64,000 nt of DNA, taken from PXAP01 sp046483315. GTDB taxonomy: Bacteria; Bacteroidota; Bacteroidia; Bacteroidales; PUMT01. The stretch covers positions 14,982-78,981 of the forward strand of contig JAWODJ010000082.1 in NCBI GenBank assembly GCA_046483315.1. Reading direction: 5' to 3'. The translations under genes were made by a program, and so were the position numbers. The notes beneath the pieces were generated by a model. That model did not search any database, was not told the origin of the DNA, and saw nothing but the letters and a program-made list of their open reading frames with translations. Of this stretch, positions 9,156-16,976 are shown piece after piece (positions within the stretch are counted from its first letter, which is position 1; each line of letters opens with the position of its first letter).

Positions 9156-10430
9156 CTAGGCTTCCAGTTCCTTAAACAGCCTTGCTGTCTCTCTTTTGAA
9201 TATACCGATCCCTGCCAGCATTGTTCCGGTAACGGTAGATAACAGGCCAGGGATAAGCCCTATGTAATAATCTGCCGGTGTGATTCTTGTCCTTATCGTA
9301 TCGGGCATCATCAGAGAGGCTCCTTCCATCATTCCGGATATGTCAATTCCCCGTACCTGTACAATATAGGCAAAAAGCAGGCCGAACCCTGTACCAATTA
9401 TTGTACCTGTAAAGCCAATGAATACTGATTCCCAGATCATTGATCTGTATATGTGACCCTTTTCCTCGCCCATGGCAATACGTATACCTATCTCCCCGTA
9501 CCGCCGCAGTCCCCCCAGAAGACCGGCATTCCACAGTACCAGCGACATAGCTATAATAAATATCATTGTGAGATACCATGACCAGTAACCTGCCATTTCG
9601 ACGTATGGCCCCATGGTGCCCTGCTGGCTCAGGCTTTTCATTACCGGGGTAAACTCATCTTCATCATCAGAATACATTCCGTTAAAATCTGAAGCCATCC
9701 TGACCGCAATATCGTCATCATAAAAACCATCGGGAAGGAACCCTATTATTTCACCGGCGGCATCATCCATATCAAGCGCCAGCCTTATATCTTCAATATC
9801 GGCAATTATTGTTCCCCTGTCCATTATTTCAATCCCGAATACCAGGGTGCCGGATACCCTGAAGTTATGCATGACCATTCCGCCATACATTGACGAGCCG
9901 ATAAGAGTGATCTCATCGCCGGGATCAACTTGCAGTCTCCGGGAAAAATTTTCACTAATCAGCACTTCTCCTCGATTATCCGGCATTGTGCCCCTTACCA
10001 TTGAACCTGCAAGGTTAAGCCTTTCTGCTTCACGCGAATCAGGTGAAAACAGATCCAGTCCCAGTCCCATTGCAGGCCCCTGTGCCTTTGTTTCACCCGA
10101 TTCATCCGGAGCGTCAATCAATCCCCCGAACTGTATCCTGGCCGCCCATTCCATGCCCGGGTATAATTCTTTCAGCTCATCCAGCATGTCACTGGCGCCG
10201 ACCAGTGCAAGGTCATTTGGTACCTGGTCCATCTCTTCCGCATAGGCCCTGGTCATAATCTTAACATGACCAAAACTGAATCTTGCATTCATCTCAATGG
10301 TGTCTCCCATAAAACCGGTGATGTATGCATGCAGGAATACTGTAAGCATTACACCTATCGACACCACTATTACCGGCAGGCGGCTGCGGCTTTTATCGCG
10401 CAGCAGGCCTTTAACAAGAAATCGTATCAT
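9156..10430 (-). CDS. ABC transporter permease, MacB/FtsX (LolC/E) type, second subunit
   Basis: A 424-residue permease with the FtsX/MacB topology: one N-terminal membrane helix (about 16-38), a large periplasmic MacB-type domain (about 40-280), and three C-terminal helices. The cytoplasmic loop contains LRRYGEIGIRIAMGEEKG, the usual FtsX coupling segment. Its start codon overlaps the stop of the upstream permease by 4 bases (ATGA), showing translational coupling. With the partner permease and the ATPase it forms a heterodimeric LolCDE-like or MacB-like transporter in the inner membrane, using ATP in the cytoplasm to extract or push a periplasmic substrate. Confidence 0.9.
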   Translation of the reverse strand: MIRFLVKGLLRDKSRSRLPVIVVSIGVMLTVFLHAYITGFMGDTIEMNARFSFGHVKIMTRAYAEEMDQVPNDLALVGASDMLDELKELYPGMEWAARIQFGGLIDAPDESGETKAQGPAMGLGLDLFSPDSREAERLNLAGSMVRGTMPDNRGEVLISENFSRRLQVDPGDEITLIGSSMYGGMVMHNFRVSGTLVFGIEIMDRGTIIADIEDIRLALDMDDAAGEIIGFLPDGFYDDDIAVRMASDFNGMYSDDEDEFTPVMKSLSQQGTMGPYVEMAGYWSWYLTMIFIIAMSLVLWNAGLLGGLRRYGEIGIRIAMGEEKGHIYRSMIWESVFIGFTGTIIGTGFGLLFAYIVQVRGIDISGMMEGASLMMPDTIRTRITPADYYIGLIPGLLSTVTGTMLAGIGIFKRETARLFKELEA

Positions 10431-11602
10431 TGCAGTTTCCCTCTTAGTGCTTCAGTTGGATTCATTTTAGCGATTTTGCGCGATGGCAGCCAGCTCACCA
10501 CTGCTGTTGTGACAGTAAGCAGTAAAACAGTCGAAAGAACCAGTCCAACGCTGAACACGGGATAAAGTGTCTGAGCTATAGCCATACCAAACTGGCTGGC
10601 GTCCATAGGTATTGTAAACCCCACCCTGGCCTGCCAGATAAGAAACGGCAGACCGTATATCATGGCAGTGGCAAATGCAAGTAAAGCGTGCATTGTACCT
10701 TCTACGGTAAACAGCCCCACCACCTCTTTTCTGGTATACCCGAGGGCAATATATGTCCCGATCTCCTTCTGTCTCCGGAAAATTGACAGTACCTGGGTGT
10801 CAAAAATTGCCAGCATGGCAAGCAGTAGCAGAATACCATAAAGAACCGATTGTCCTGCTGTCTTTGTCTCCAGCATTTCATCCACCTGCCTGGTAAGCTG
10901 ATCTTTGGTTTTCAGTATCCATTCTTCGGGCGCGGTCCTTGCCATATCGCTTTCGCGGAAGGTAACAGTTGTTGCATGCCCCTGAAGGCCCATCATATCC
11001 TGCAGCTGCTTAAGCGGAATGTAAACCTGTGCTGCTTCAGCAGAAGGCACATTGGAGTAGAAAATATCTGTGATAACTATTTCGGCGGCATCAAACGTAC
11101 CTCCGGCATCCCGCCACCGCATCGTTACCCGGTCACCCACGTCCAGTTTGGCGCTTTGTGCTGTCATGGCACCAATAAAAGCCGGTATTGCATCGGTGAT
11201 AGTATCAAGTGTGTGTGCCGGAAGTTTAAAAATCGTTTGTCCCGGGTCAATACCCTTTATGCTGACGGACTGCATCCTGCCCTGGGGGAATATGGTACCC
11301 TGCACTATCAGGATCGGTTCCATATCGCCACGATCGATCTCATCACTGAACTGATCGGGTATGGGGGCATGACTTTCATAAAGAGTGAAATGGTCGTACG
11401 GATCATAATTCTCATGCCAGTATTGTCCGCCACCGATCTCATAGTTGGTCATATCGGTCTTTGCCTGGTGATCCCAGCCCATCATAACTCCCTTAAGCCA
11501 GAGGATAACTACAAAGGCAAAAGAGAGCACGATCACGTTGAGCCAGGTTCTCAGGCCTGCACCGATAAGGTTTCTGTAAGCAAGTTTTATCGCAAGCTTC
11601 AT
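10427..11602 (-). CDS. ABC transporter permease, MacB/FtsX (LolC/E) type, first subunit
   Basis: A 391-residue permease with the same topology as its neighbour: N-terminal helix (about 18-40), periplasmic domain, and three C-terminal helices; the coupling segment reads IFRRQKEIGTYIALGYTRKEV. The C-terminus PSRKIAKMNPTEALRG is a signature of MacB/LolC-type permeases. It lies 9 bases downstream of the ATPase gene and overlaps the next permease. Two different permeases with one ATPase match LolCDE-type heterodimers rather than the fused MacB homodimer. The periplasmic domain is diverged, so the substrate cannot be named. Confidence 0.9.
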   Translation of the reverse strand: MKLAIKLAYRNLIGAGLRTWLNVIVLSFAFVVILWLKGVMMGWDHQAKTDMTNYEIGGGQYWHENYDPYDHFTLYESHAPIPDQFSDEIDRGDMEPILIVQGTIFPQGRMQSVSIKGIDPGQTIFKLPAHTLDTITDAIPAFIGAMTAQSAKLDVGDRVTMRWRDAGGTFDAAEIVITDIFYSNVPSAEAAQVYIPLKQLQDMMGLQGHATTVTFRESDMARTAPEEWILKTKDQLTRQVDEMLETKTAGQSVLYGILLLLAMLAIFDTQVLSIFRRQKEIGTYIALGYTRKEVVGLFTVEGTMHALLAFATAMIYGLPFLIWQARVGFTIPMDASQFGMAIAQTLYPVFSVGLVLSTVLLLTVTTAVVSWLPSRKIAKMNPTEALRGKLQ

Positions 11603-11611
11603 ATATGTATT

Positions 11612-12304
11612 TTAATTTTGTGACACTGTTTCGTCCCTGTCCACTCTGCCGTCAAGAAGGAATATTTTCCTGCGCAGGTAATTGATAACTTTTTCGTCAT
11701 GTGTCGCGAAAAGAAATGTTGTCTTCAGCTCCTTATTGAGATTTTCCATTGTTTTCAGGATATTGTGGGAATTTTTGGCATCAAGGTTTGCCGTCGGTTC
11801 ATCAGCCAGCACCAGTGATGGTTTTTTGACCATTGCCCTTGCAATTGCAACCCTCTGGCATTCACCGCCGGAAAGCTGCGGGGGCTTTGATCTCTCCTTG
11901 TCCGTGAGTCCAACCCATTCGAGTGCATCCATTACCATCTTTTTTCGTTTTGCATGATCATACTTCAGGAGAAGAAGGGGGAACTCGACATTTTCATAAA
12001 CTGTGTGTACCTGCAGAAGGTTATAGCTTTGGAAAATGAATCCCATGTTCTCCTTTCGCAGGCGTGCCGCTCCTTTAGCATTCAGGTCGCCGATAGATTG
12101 TCCCAGCACCTCAACTTTGCCTTCAGAAGGGGAGTCAAGGGAGCCGATTATGTTAAGGAGCGTTGTTTTACCCGAGCCGCTCGGACCGATTAGGCCTGCG
12201 AACTCACCTTCACCAAAGTTCAGCACAATATCTTTAAGTGCAGTAAACTCTCCCTTTCCCATGGGAAAGCGTTTGATAAGGCCGATGATTTTGATTATTT
12301 CCAT
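11612..12304 (-). CDS. ABC transporter ATP-binding protein, LolD/MacB type
   Basis: A 230-residue ATPase with all core motifs: Walker A GPSGSGKTT (about 40-48), the Q-loop FQSYNLL (about 91), the signature LSGGECQRVAIARA (about 144-157), Walker B LVLADEPTANLD, and the switch His in FATHDE. Length and the GEFAGLIGPSG context fit the MacB/LolD/FtsE subgroup, which powers FtsX-type permeases. It immediately precedes the two permease genes and follows the barrel gene by about 130 bases. One substitution is notable: the signature has Glu after GG (GGECQRV), where Gln is commoner; this is seen in active members. Confidence 0.93.
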   Translation of the reverse strand: MEIIKIIGLIKRFPMGKGEFTALKDIVLNFGEGEFAGLIGPSGSGKTTLLNIIGSLDSPSEGKVEVLGQSIGDLNAKGAARLRKENMGFIFQSYNLLQVHTVYENVEFPLLLLKYDHAKRKKMVMDALEWVGLTDKERSKPPQLSGGECQRVAIARAMVKKPSLVLADEPTANLDAKNSHNILKTMENLNKELKTTFLFATHDEKVINYLRRKIFLLDGRVDRDETVSQN

Positions 12305-12432
12305 TTTATGTCGGATTAATAGAAAATTATATTCCTGTTTTTTGTTTGTAGTTTATGATCTGTTCCCGGTTATCAATTCCTGTTTGTGACACTAAGCAGC
12401 CCGGATGATTCATAATTCTTAAAGTTACTGGT

Positions 12433-13689
12433 TTAATGGTTGTATACCAGCATCAGCTGGAATCCTTTGCCTGAGAACATTTCAGCTCCTTCTGACTGCT
12501 GTGGCAGGTTGAAAGTTTCAGGATTCAGAAAAGCCATCAGGTAAAAACTGAACCGGTCATACTGCCTGTGCCAGTTGATAAAATTGTAAGTATTCTTGTT
12601 AGTCCAGTCCCTGTAAACAATAGCACTGATATTATCAAAAATTCCCAGGGGGTAGGAGAGGGATGCCGCGGTTAAGTGGTTCCGGTTGCCCATTTCAAAC
12701 GGATCCCGGTCCATTGATATCATTATCTGTTCAACTCCCAGGTGCGGGCCGTTTCCAATGTCGAAAGTGTAATCAGCGCCCAGTGTAAAAAGATGCTGAT
12801 TTGTCAGTTGTAGCAGATCCATTCGCTTCTGTATCCATGCAGCTTCAATCCACAGGCCGATCTCTATATCCCATTTGGCATCAAAACCGAACCGGTTTTC
12901 AGGTATATTGCCGGAGAAAAAATTTTCCGGTTCCTGGCCTGATTCCAGAAATCCCTCCTGTCCGGGCAGGGAAAACCATGAAGAAGCAGGATCTGACTGC
13001 AGCAGGGCCGGACCGGTTTTACGGAGATCTGCCTTGCGATGATGAAAGGATAAAGCCGCTTCACCGCCGGGCACAGGCACCTGCAGCCTTCCCCCAAACT
13101 CAGGAGTTTCTTCCCTGGTTTCACCAATCTCCCATGATTTAGGCCCCTTATTCCCATACAGGCCCCAGATCCAGATATTCATATTATTGAGAAAATAGTA
13201 CCTGCCCAGCACACCCCATACCCCATCGGTCAGTTGCAGCGGATCACGCGGATCAACCTGGTCAAACCACATAAGGGGTCTTAACATTGAGGCTGAACCG
13301 AAGTTTATCTTCTGCAATCCCAGCCGCAGCTCAAACTGGTTGCCGGAATAACGTGCCCATGCCCGGTAAGGCTTGATGGCTCCTTCATAGTCAAACTCAT
13401 CAAAGGGATGGGTTCCTCCGCTTCCGTTTATATTTGCAGATAGTTCAAGATCAAGAAGCCTGTCATCGCCGACAGGGGTGTTAAAATTCAGCTGTGGAAT
13501 GTACCGTAAGCCCATCCAGAGCGGGAGATCATTATCCGGGTTGACATTTGCCCAAACTGATGCCTGACCGCGAAAACCAATATGGTTGTTTTTCTGTGCA
13601 ACTGCAGAGAGCAGAGGAACCAGGATCATTAGCACTATGAAAGTTAATTTGAACACCTTTTTTAAAAAGTTATTTAATAGAGGTTTCAT
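12433..13689 (-). CDS. outer-membrane beta-barrel protein of export operon
   Basis: A 418-residue protein with a signal peptide (about 1-32, ending SAVAQ). The mature part consists of alternating amphipathic strands with many Trp/Tyr residues, for example RLGLQKINFGSAS and LGRYYFLNNMNIWIWGLYG, and ends in the barrel-like FQLMLVYNH. It resembles the DUF1302/alginate-export-like barrels that accompany LolA-like proteins in hydrophobe export loci; I base this on layout rather than on a diagnostic motif. Its place between the regulator and the ABC genes makes it the likely outer-membrane end of the system. It could equally be a porin-like protein of unrelated use. Confidence 0.65.
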   Translation of the reverse strand: MKPLLNNFLKKVFKLTFIVLMILVPLLSAVAQKNNHIGFRGQASVWANVNPDNDLPLWMGLRYIPQLNFNTPVGDDRLLDLELSANINGSGGTHPFDEFDYEGAIKPYRAWARYSGNQFELRLGLQKINFGSASMLRPLMWFDQVDPRDPLQLTDGVWGVLGRYYFLNNMNIWIWGLYGNKGPKSWEIGETREETPEFGGRLQVPVPGGEAALSFHHRKADLRKTGPALLQSDPASSWFSLPGQEGFLESGQEPENFFSGNIPENRFGFDAKWDIEIGLWIEAAWIQKRMDLLQLTNQHLFTLGADYTFDIGNGPHLGVEQIMISMDRDPFEMGNRNHLTAASLSYPLGIFDNISAIVYRDWTNKNTYNFINWHRQYDRFSFYLMAFLNPETFNLPQQSEGAEMFSGKGFQLMLVYNH

Positions 13690-13699
13690 GCCCCCCTGT

Positions 13700-14326
13700 T
13701 CAGATCATGTCGGGAAATTTCCCGCCAGACTCCTTTTTGTCCTGCGGCATAATCCCGAAGGTAAAGAACCTCGAAAATTCCATAATTGCTTCCTGCGGTG
13801 TTCCGTACAACCTGAGGAGATTTTCATCTGTTACCATTTCGCTGAATGTCTTTACAATATAAAGAAACCCTTCAGGCTTGAAATCCCTGCGAAACCAACC
13901 CTTAGCCTGGGCCTTTTTGAAATCCTCGATCATCTCCTGCCATACTTCCCTGCTTTTCTTTTCGACCCATCGCGACAGACCCAGTTCAGGATTGCCGTAG
14001 AAATCATTCAGGAACTCCCTGCTGATGTTCATGGTGCCTTCAGATTTAAGCAACAGCATCTGCTCCATCTTTTCCTGTGCCGTAGTATTTTCGTTACTTA
14101 TAATATCCCTGAATTTTTCCATTCCAACATCTATTTCTCTGGTATAAACAGACTTTGCAAGCTCAACTTTATTCGGGAAAAATTTATAGAATGTCATTTT
14201 GCTTACACCTGCCTCCCTGCATATCTCCTCAACCGTCACCCGTTTCAGTCCGTGCTTCCAAAAGAGGTCCCTTGATGTTTCAATTATTTGACGGTAACGC
14301 GGATTACTTTTTTCCTCACTTATCAT
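13700..14326 (-). CDS. TetR/AcrR-family transcriptional regulator
   Basis: A 208-residue repressor-type regulator starting at the ATG at 14326 (MISEEKSNPRYRQI). A longer in-frame ATG at 14374 would add 16 AT-rich-encoded residues and would lie upstream of the predicted promoter, so it is rejected. The N-terminal helix-turn-helix reads VTVEEICREAGVSKMTFYKFF (about 30-50), a classic TetR domain; the C-terminal ligand-binding part is unspecific. It begins the operon of barrel, ABC transporter and LolA-like genes, with 10 bases to the next gene, so it probably represses its own operon and responds to the exported compound. Confidence 0.9.
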   Translation of the reverse strand: MISEEKSNPRYRQIIETSRDLFWKHGLKRVTVEEICREAGVSKMTFYKFFPNKVELAKSVYTREIDVGMEKFRDIISNENTTAQEKMEQMLLLKSEGTMNISREFLNDFYGNPELGLSRWVEKKSREVWQEMIEDFKKAQAKGWFRRDFKPEGFLYIVKTFSEMVTDENLLRLYGTPQEAIMEFSRFFTFGIMPQDKKESGGKFPDMI

Positions 14327-14340
14327 ATAAATACATTTAT
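14327..14340. promoter_or_regulatory. palindromic candidate operator at the TetR transcription start
   Basis: ATAAAT-AC-ATTTAT is a perfect 6-bp inverted repeat with 2-base centre, lying directly against the start codon of the TetR gene and over the expected transcription start. Position and symmetry suit autorepression by the TetR protein. AT-richness lowers the weight of the symmetry. Confidence 0.45.
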
Positions 14341-14344
14341 GCTT

Positions 14345-14375
14345 CAAATATACGATAAAAGTAAAATAAAACAAA
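14345..14375 (-). promoter_or_regulatory. Bacteroidetes-type promoter of the TetR/ABC operon
   Basis: On the minus strand, TTTG (14372-14375) is followed after 19 bases by TATATTTG (14345-14352), matching the Bacteroidetes -33/-7 consensus exactly. The start site would fall near 14338, giving a leader of about a dozen bases before the ATG at 14326. Confidence 0.65.
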
Positions 14376-14609
14376 AAAAGTATAATATTTTTTATTTGGT
14401 AAATACAAAATAAGTCATGATGCCGCTACCAATGACTGATAGTGAAGTTTAAACATTTCCTGGAAACTAGGGTCCTTTGGCCGGGGGCATGCATGGCTAC
14501 AGAAGCGATTCGGTGACCTGTTTCCGTTGTTTTTGTTTATTAGCTCTCTTTTTTGTAAGTTACATGTCGGATATTTTTAAACCTGAGTATTAATCAATCT
14601 GCAGACATT

Positions 14610-15590
14610 ATGGATGAACTTAAAAAGATAGCTGTACTTACTTCCGGTGGGGATTCACCGGGAATGAATGCCGCCATCAGGGCGGTCGTAAAGACCGGCC
14701 TTTATTACGGACTTGAGTGCTATGGTATATACAGGGGGTATAGTGGCATGGTAAATGATCAGATTAAACTGCTGGGAAGAGATGATGTTAAAACCATTCT
14801 TCCTCTTGGGGGAACCATACTGAAAAGTGCCAGGTGTGAAGAGTTCAAAACATTTGAAGGGCGGAAAAAAGCCTATGAAAACCTCAAAAAACATCATATA
14901 GATGCCCTGGTTGTAATTGGAGGAGACGGTACGTTTACCGGGGCAAAAATATTCATGAATGAATTTGATTTTCCTGTAATAGGGTTGCCCGGAACAATTG
15001 ACAATGACCTTTACGGTACCGATTATACCATTGGTTATGACACTGCTGTAAATACAGTGGTTAGTGCGGTTGATAAGATCAGGGATACGGCCTATTCGCA
15101 CGATATGCTTTTTATTGTCGAGGTGATGGGACGTGATGCCGGGTTTATTGCACTGCGGAGCGGACTTGCAAGCGGATCGGGGAAGATACTGATACCGGAG
15201 ACCAAAACATATATTGAAGAGCTGCTTGCGCGACTTGAGAAGAGAATTTCAGACGATGAAACTTCAGCAATAATAATAGTCTCAGAGGGTGATGATTTCG
15301 GGGGTGCTATGGAGGTGAAAAATATTGTGAATGAACGGTTTCCCGACTATAATACCCGCGTAACAATACTTGGTCATATTCAGAGGGGTGGTTCTCCGAC
15401 AGCGTTTGACAGGATCCTTGCAAGCGGACTTGGTTACCAGGCAGTTAAGGGTCTGGTAGAGGGCAGGAGCGGGGTGATGGTCGGATCGGTAAACCGGAAG
15501 ATAGAGTTTGTGCCGTTTGACAGATCGATTAAGCATCATAACAAGATCAATGTTGAGCTGAAGAAGATAGCAGAGATTCTTGCATTGTAA
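14610..15590 (+). CDS. pfkA: ATP-dependent 6-phosphofructokinase
   Basis: A 326-residue enzyme of glycolysis, phosphorylating fructose 6-phosphate at C1. It has the nucleotide loop TSGGDSPGMNAA (about 11-22), GGDGTFTGA (about 103-111), the catalytic PGTIDND (about 126-132), the MGRDAG motif (about 171-176) and GHIQRGGSPTAFD near 253-265. Gly in GGDGT and in PGTIDND, rather than the Asp and Lys of pyrophosphate-dependent enzymes, points to ATP as donor. The length is that of classical bacterial PfkA (about 320). It is monocistronic, convergent with the DUF418 gene. Confidence 0.96.
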   Translation: MDELKKIAVLTSGGDSPGMNAAIRAVVKTGLYYGLECYGIYRGYSGMVNDQIKLLGRDDVKTILPLGGTILKSARCEEFKTFEGRKKAYENLKKHHIDALVVIGGDGTFTGAKIFMNEFDFPVIGLPGTIDNDLYGTDYTIGYDTAVNTVVSAVDKIRDTAYSHDMLFIVEVMGRDAGFIALRSGLASGSGKILIPETKTYIEELLARLEKRISDDETSAIIIVSEGDDFGGAMEVKNIVNERFPDYNTRVTILGHIQRGGSPTAFDRILASGLGYQAVKGLVEGRSGVMVGSVNRKIEFVPFDRSIKHHNKINVELKKIAEILAL

Positions 15591-15657
15591 AGTGCCACCC
15601 TGCAAATATCTTGCCGGTCCCTGATCAAAGCAGCTTAAAACAGCTATTACAGAATGG

Positions 15658-16902
15658 TCACCGGCTCTTCCTGAACTTCATTAGTCTGCCGTAGGTCAGG
15701 CTGCGCCACAGCCATTCAAAAGGACCATAATCAAAGTATTTCAGCCATACTTTGCTGTAGTATATCTGAATACCGAATATCACTATTGTTAGCAGTACCC
15801 CCTGCCAGGCAGTTATCTGTGAAAACAGCCCGAAACCGTATGAAAGGAACAGTGTTGTACAAATAATCGAGTGCATCAGGTAATTCGTGAGTGCCATACG
15901 ACCCACAGGCGACATGAGCGAACCAAATCCTTTAAGTTTACCCCTGTTAACCAGCAGGACTATACCCGAGATATAAGCTATTCCGAATGAAATCCCCCCT
16001 ATTATGTGTCCGGCGCTGTAAAGGACACTGTAGATGTCAGCCATTGCCGCACTGGTTTGAAAATATGAGTATGTATAAATGGTGTTGGCAATTAAGCCAG
16101 TGATCAGTGCAATGCGGAATGTTTTCCTGAAAAATGGCAGATGATCCTGGTAGTTTCTTATAATTTCTTTTTTTGCCGCCCATACGCCTGTCAGAAACAT
16201 TGCAAATACCATAGGATAGAAGAATAATATTCCGGGCAGCAATAACTGGTACTCCCTCAGGCGAATGGAGACTATTTCAGTGAAAGAGCCGGTCGAATAA
16301 ACTGCAGAGGCTTTAACGATCATTGATTCCATGAAGGTTGCCCTCTCCTGAAGGCTTGCATCCACCGCCGTTTTCGCTTCAGGATCCATTGATGCCAGAA
16401 CGGTCATTAATACACCCAGACTGCTGATAATTATTGGTATAAGTATGAGCCATATTGCCCATTTGATCAGGCTGCGCCCTGATTTCCGCCGAAAGGCAAT
16501 TAACAGGAATCCGAACAGGGCATAAAAAACCAGAATATCGCCGGCCCAAAGCAAGACTACGTGCAGTATACCAAAAATGAGCAGGAAGAATGCACGGCGC
16601 CTGAAAACGGGTATGATACTTTTGCCTTCGTGCCCCGGTTTATTAATGAAGAGCCAGAAGCCGTAACCGAAGAGCATGGAGAAGATCACGTAGAATTTGC
16701 CCTCAAAGAAGAATTTAATAAGTATCTCGGCGATGGTGTCGGCAATTGATATGAAACCGGGATACCCCGCCAGCATCAGGCTTACAGGCCTGTAAAATAT
16801 CTGCATATTGACCATAAGTATCCCAAAAATGGCCAGTCCGCGCAAAACATCAAGCAGAACAATACGTTCTGTTGAAGTGACAGGGGAGGTGATTGTGCTC
16901 AT
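15658..16902 (-). CDS. DUF418 (YeiB-type) polytopic membrane protein
   Basis: A 414-residue inner-membrane protein with about ten hydrophobic helices. The N-terminus VLLDVLRGLAIFGILMVNM is the signature of DUF418/YeiB proteins, which share a fold with membrane acyltransferases; the C-terminal half (SVGRMALTNYLMHS-like, GPFEWLWRSLTYG) is the DUF418 domain proper. The ATG at 16902 is chosen because the family begins just before this motif; an upstream ATG at 16980 would add 26 residues and overlap the metH stop by 4 bases, so translational coupling to metH cannot be excluded. Function is not established. Confidence 0.85.
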   Translation of the reverse strand: MSTITSPVTSTERIVLLDVLRGLAIFGILMVNMQIFYRPVSLMLAGYPGFISIADTIAEILIKFFFEGKFYVIFSMLFGYGFWLFINKPGHEGKSIIPVFRRRAFFLLIFGILHVVLLWAGDILVFYALFGFLLIAFRRKSGRSLIKWAIWLILIPIIISSLGVLMTVLASMDPEAKTAVDASLQERATFMESMIVKASAVYSTGSFTEIVSIRLREYQLLLPGILFFYPMVFAMFLTGVWAAKKEIIRNYQDHLPFFRKTFRIALITGLIANTIYTYSYFQTSAAMADIYSVLYSAGHIIGGISFGIAYISGIVLLVNRGKLKGFGSLMSPVGRMALTNYLMHSIICTTLFLSYGFGLFSQITAWQGVLLTIVIFGIQIYYSKVWLKYFDYGPFEWLWRSLTYGRLMKFRKSR

Positions 16903-16976
16903 TTGTTCAATTATTATTAATAACAAAATTTTATTTGAACAGGTTACTTTATAAATAATCCATAAAGAGGCATCAA

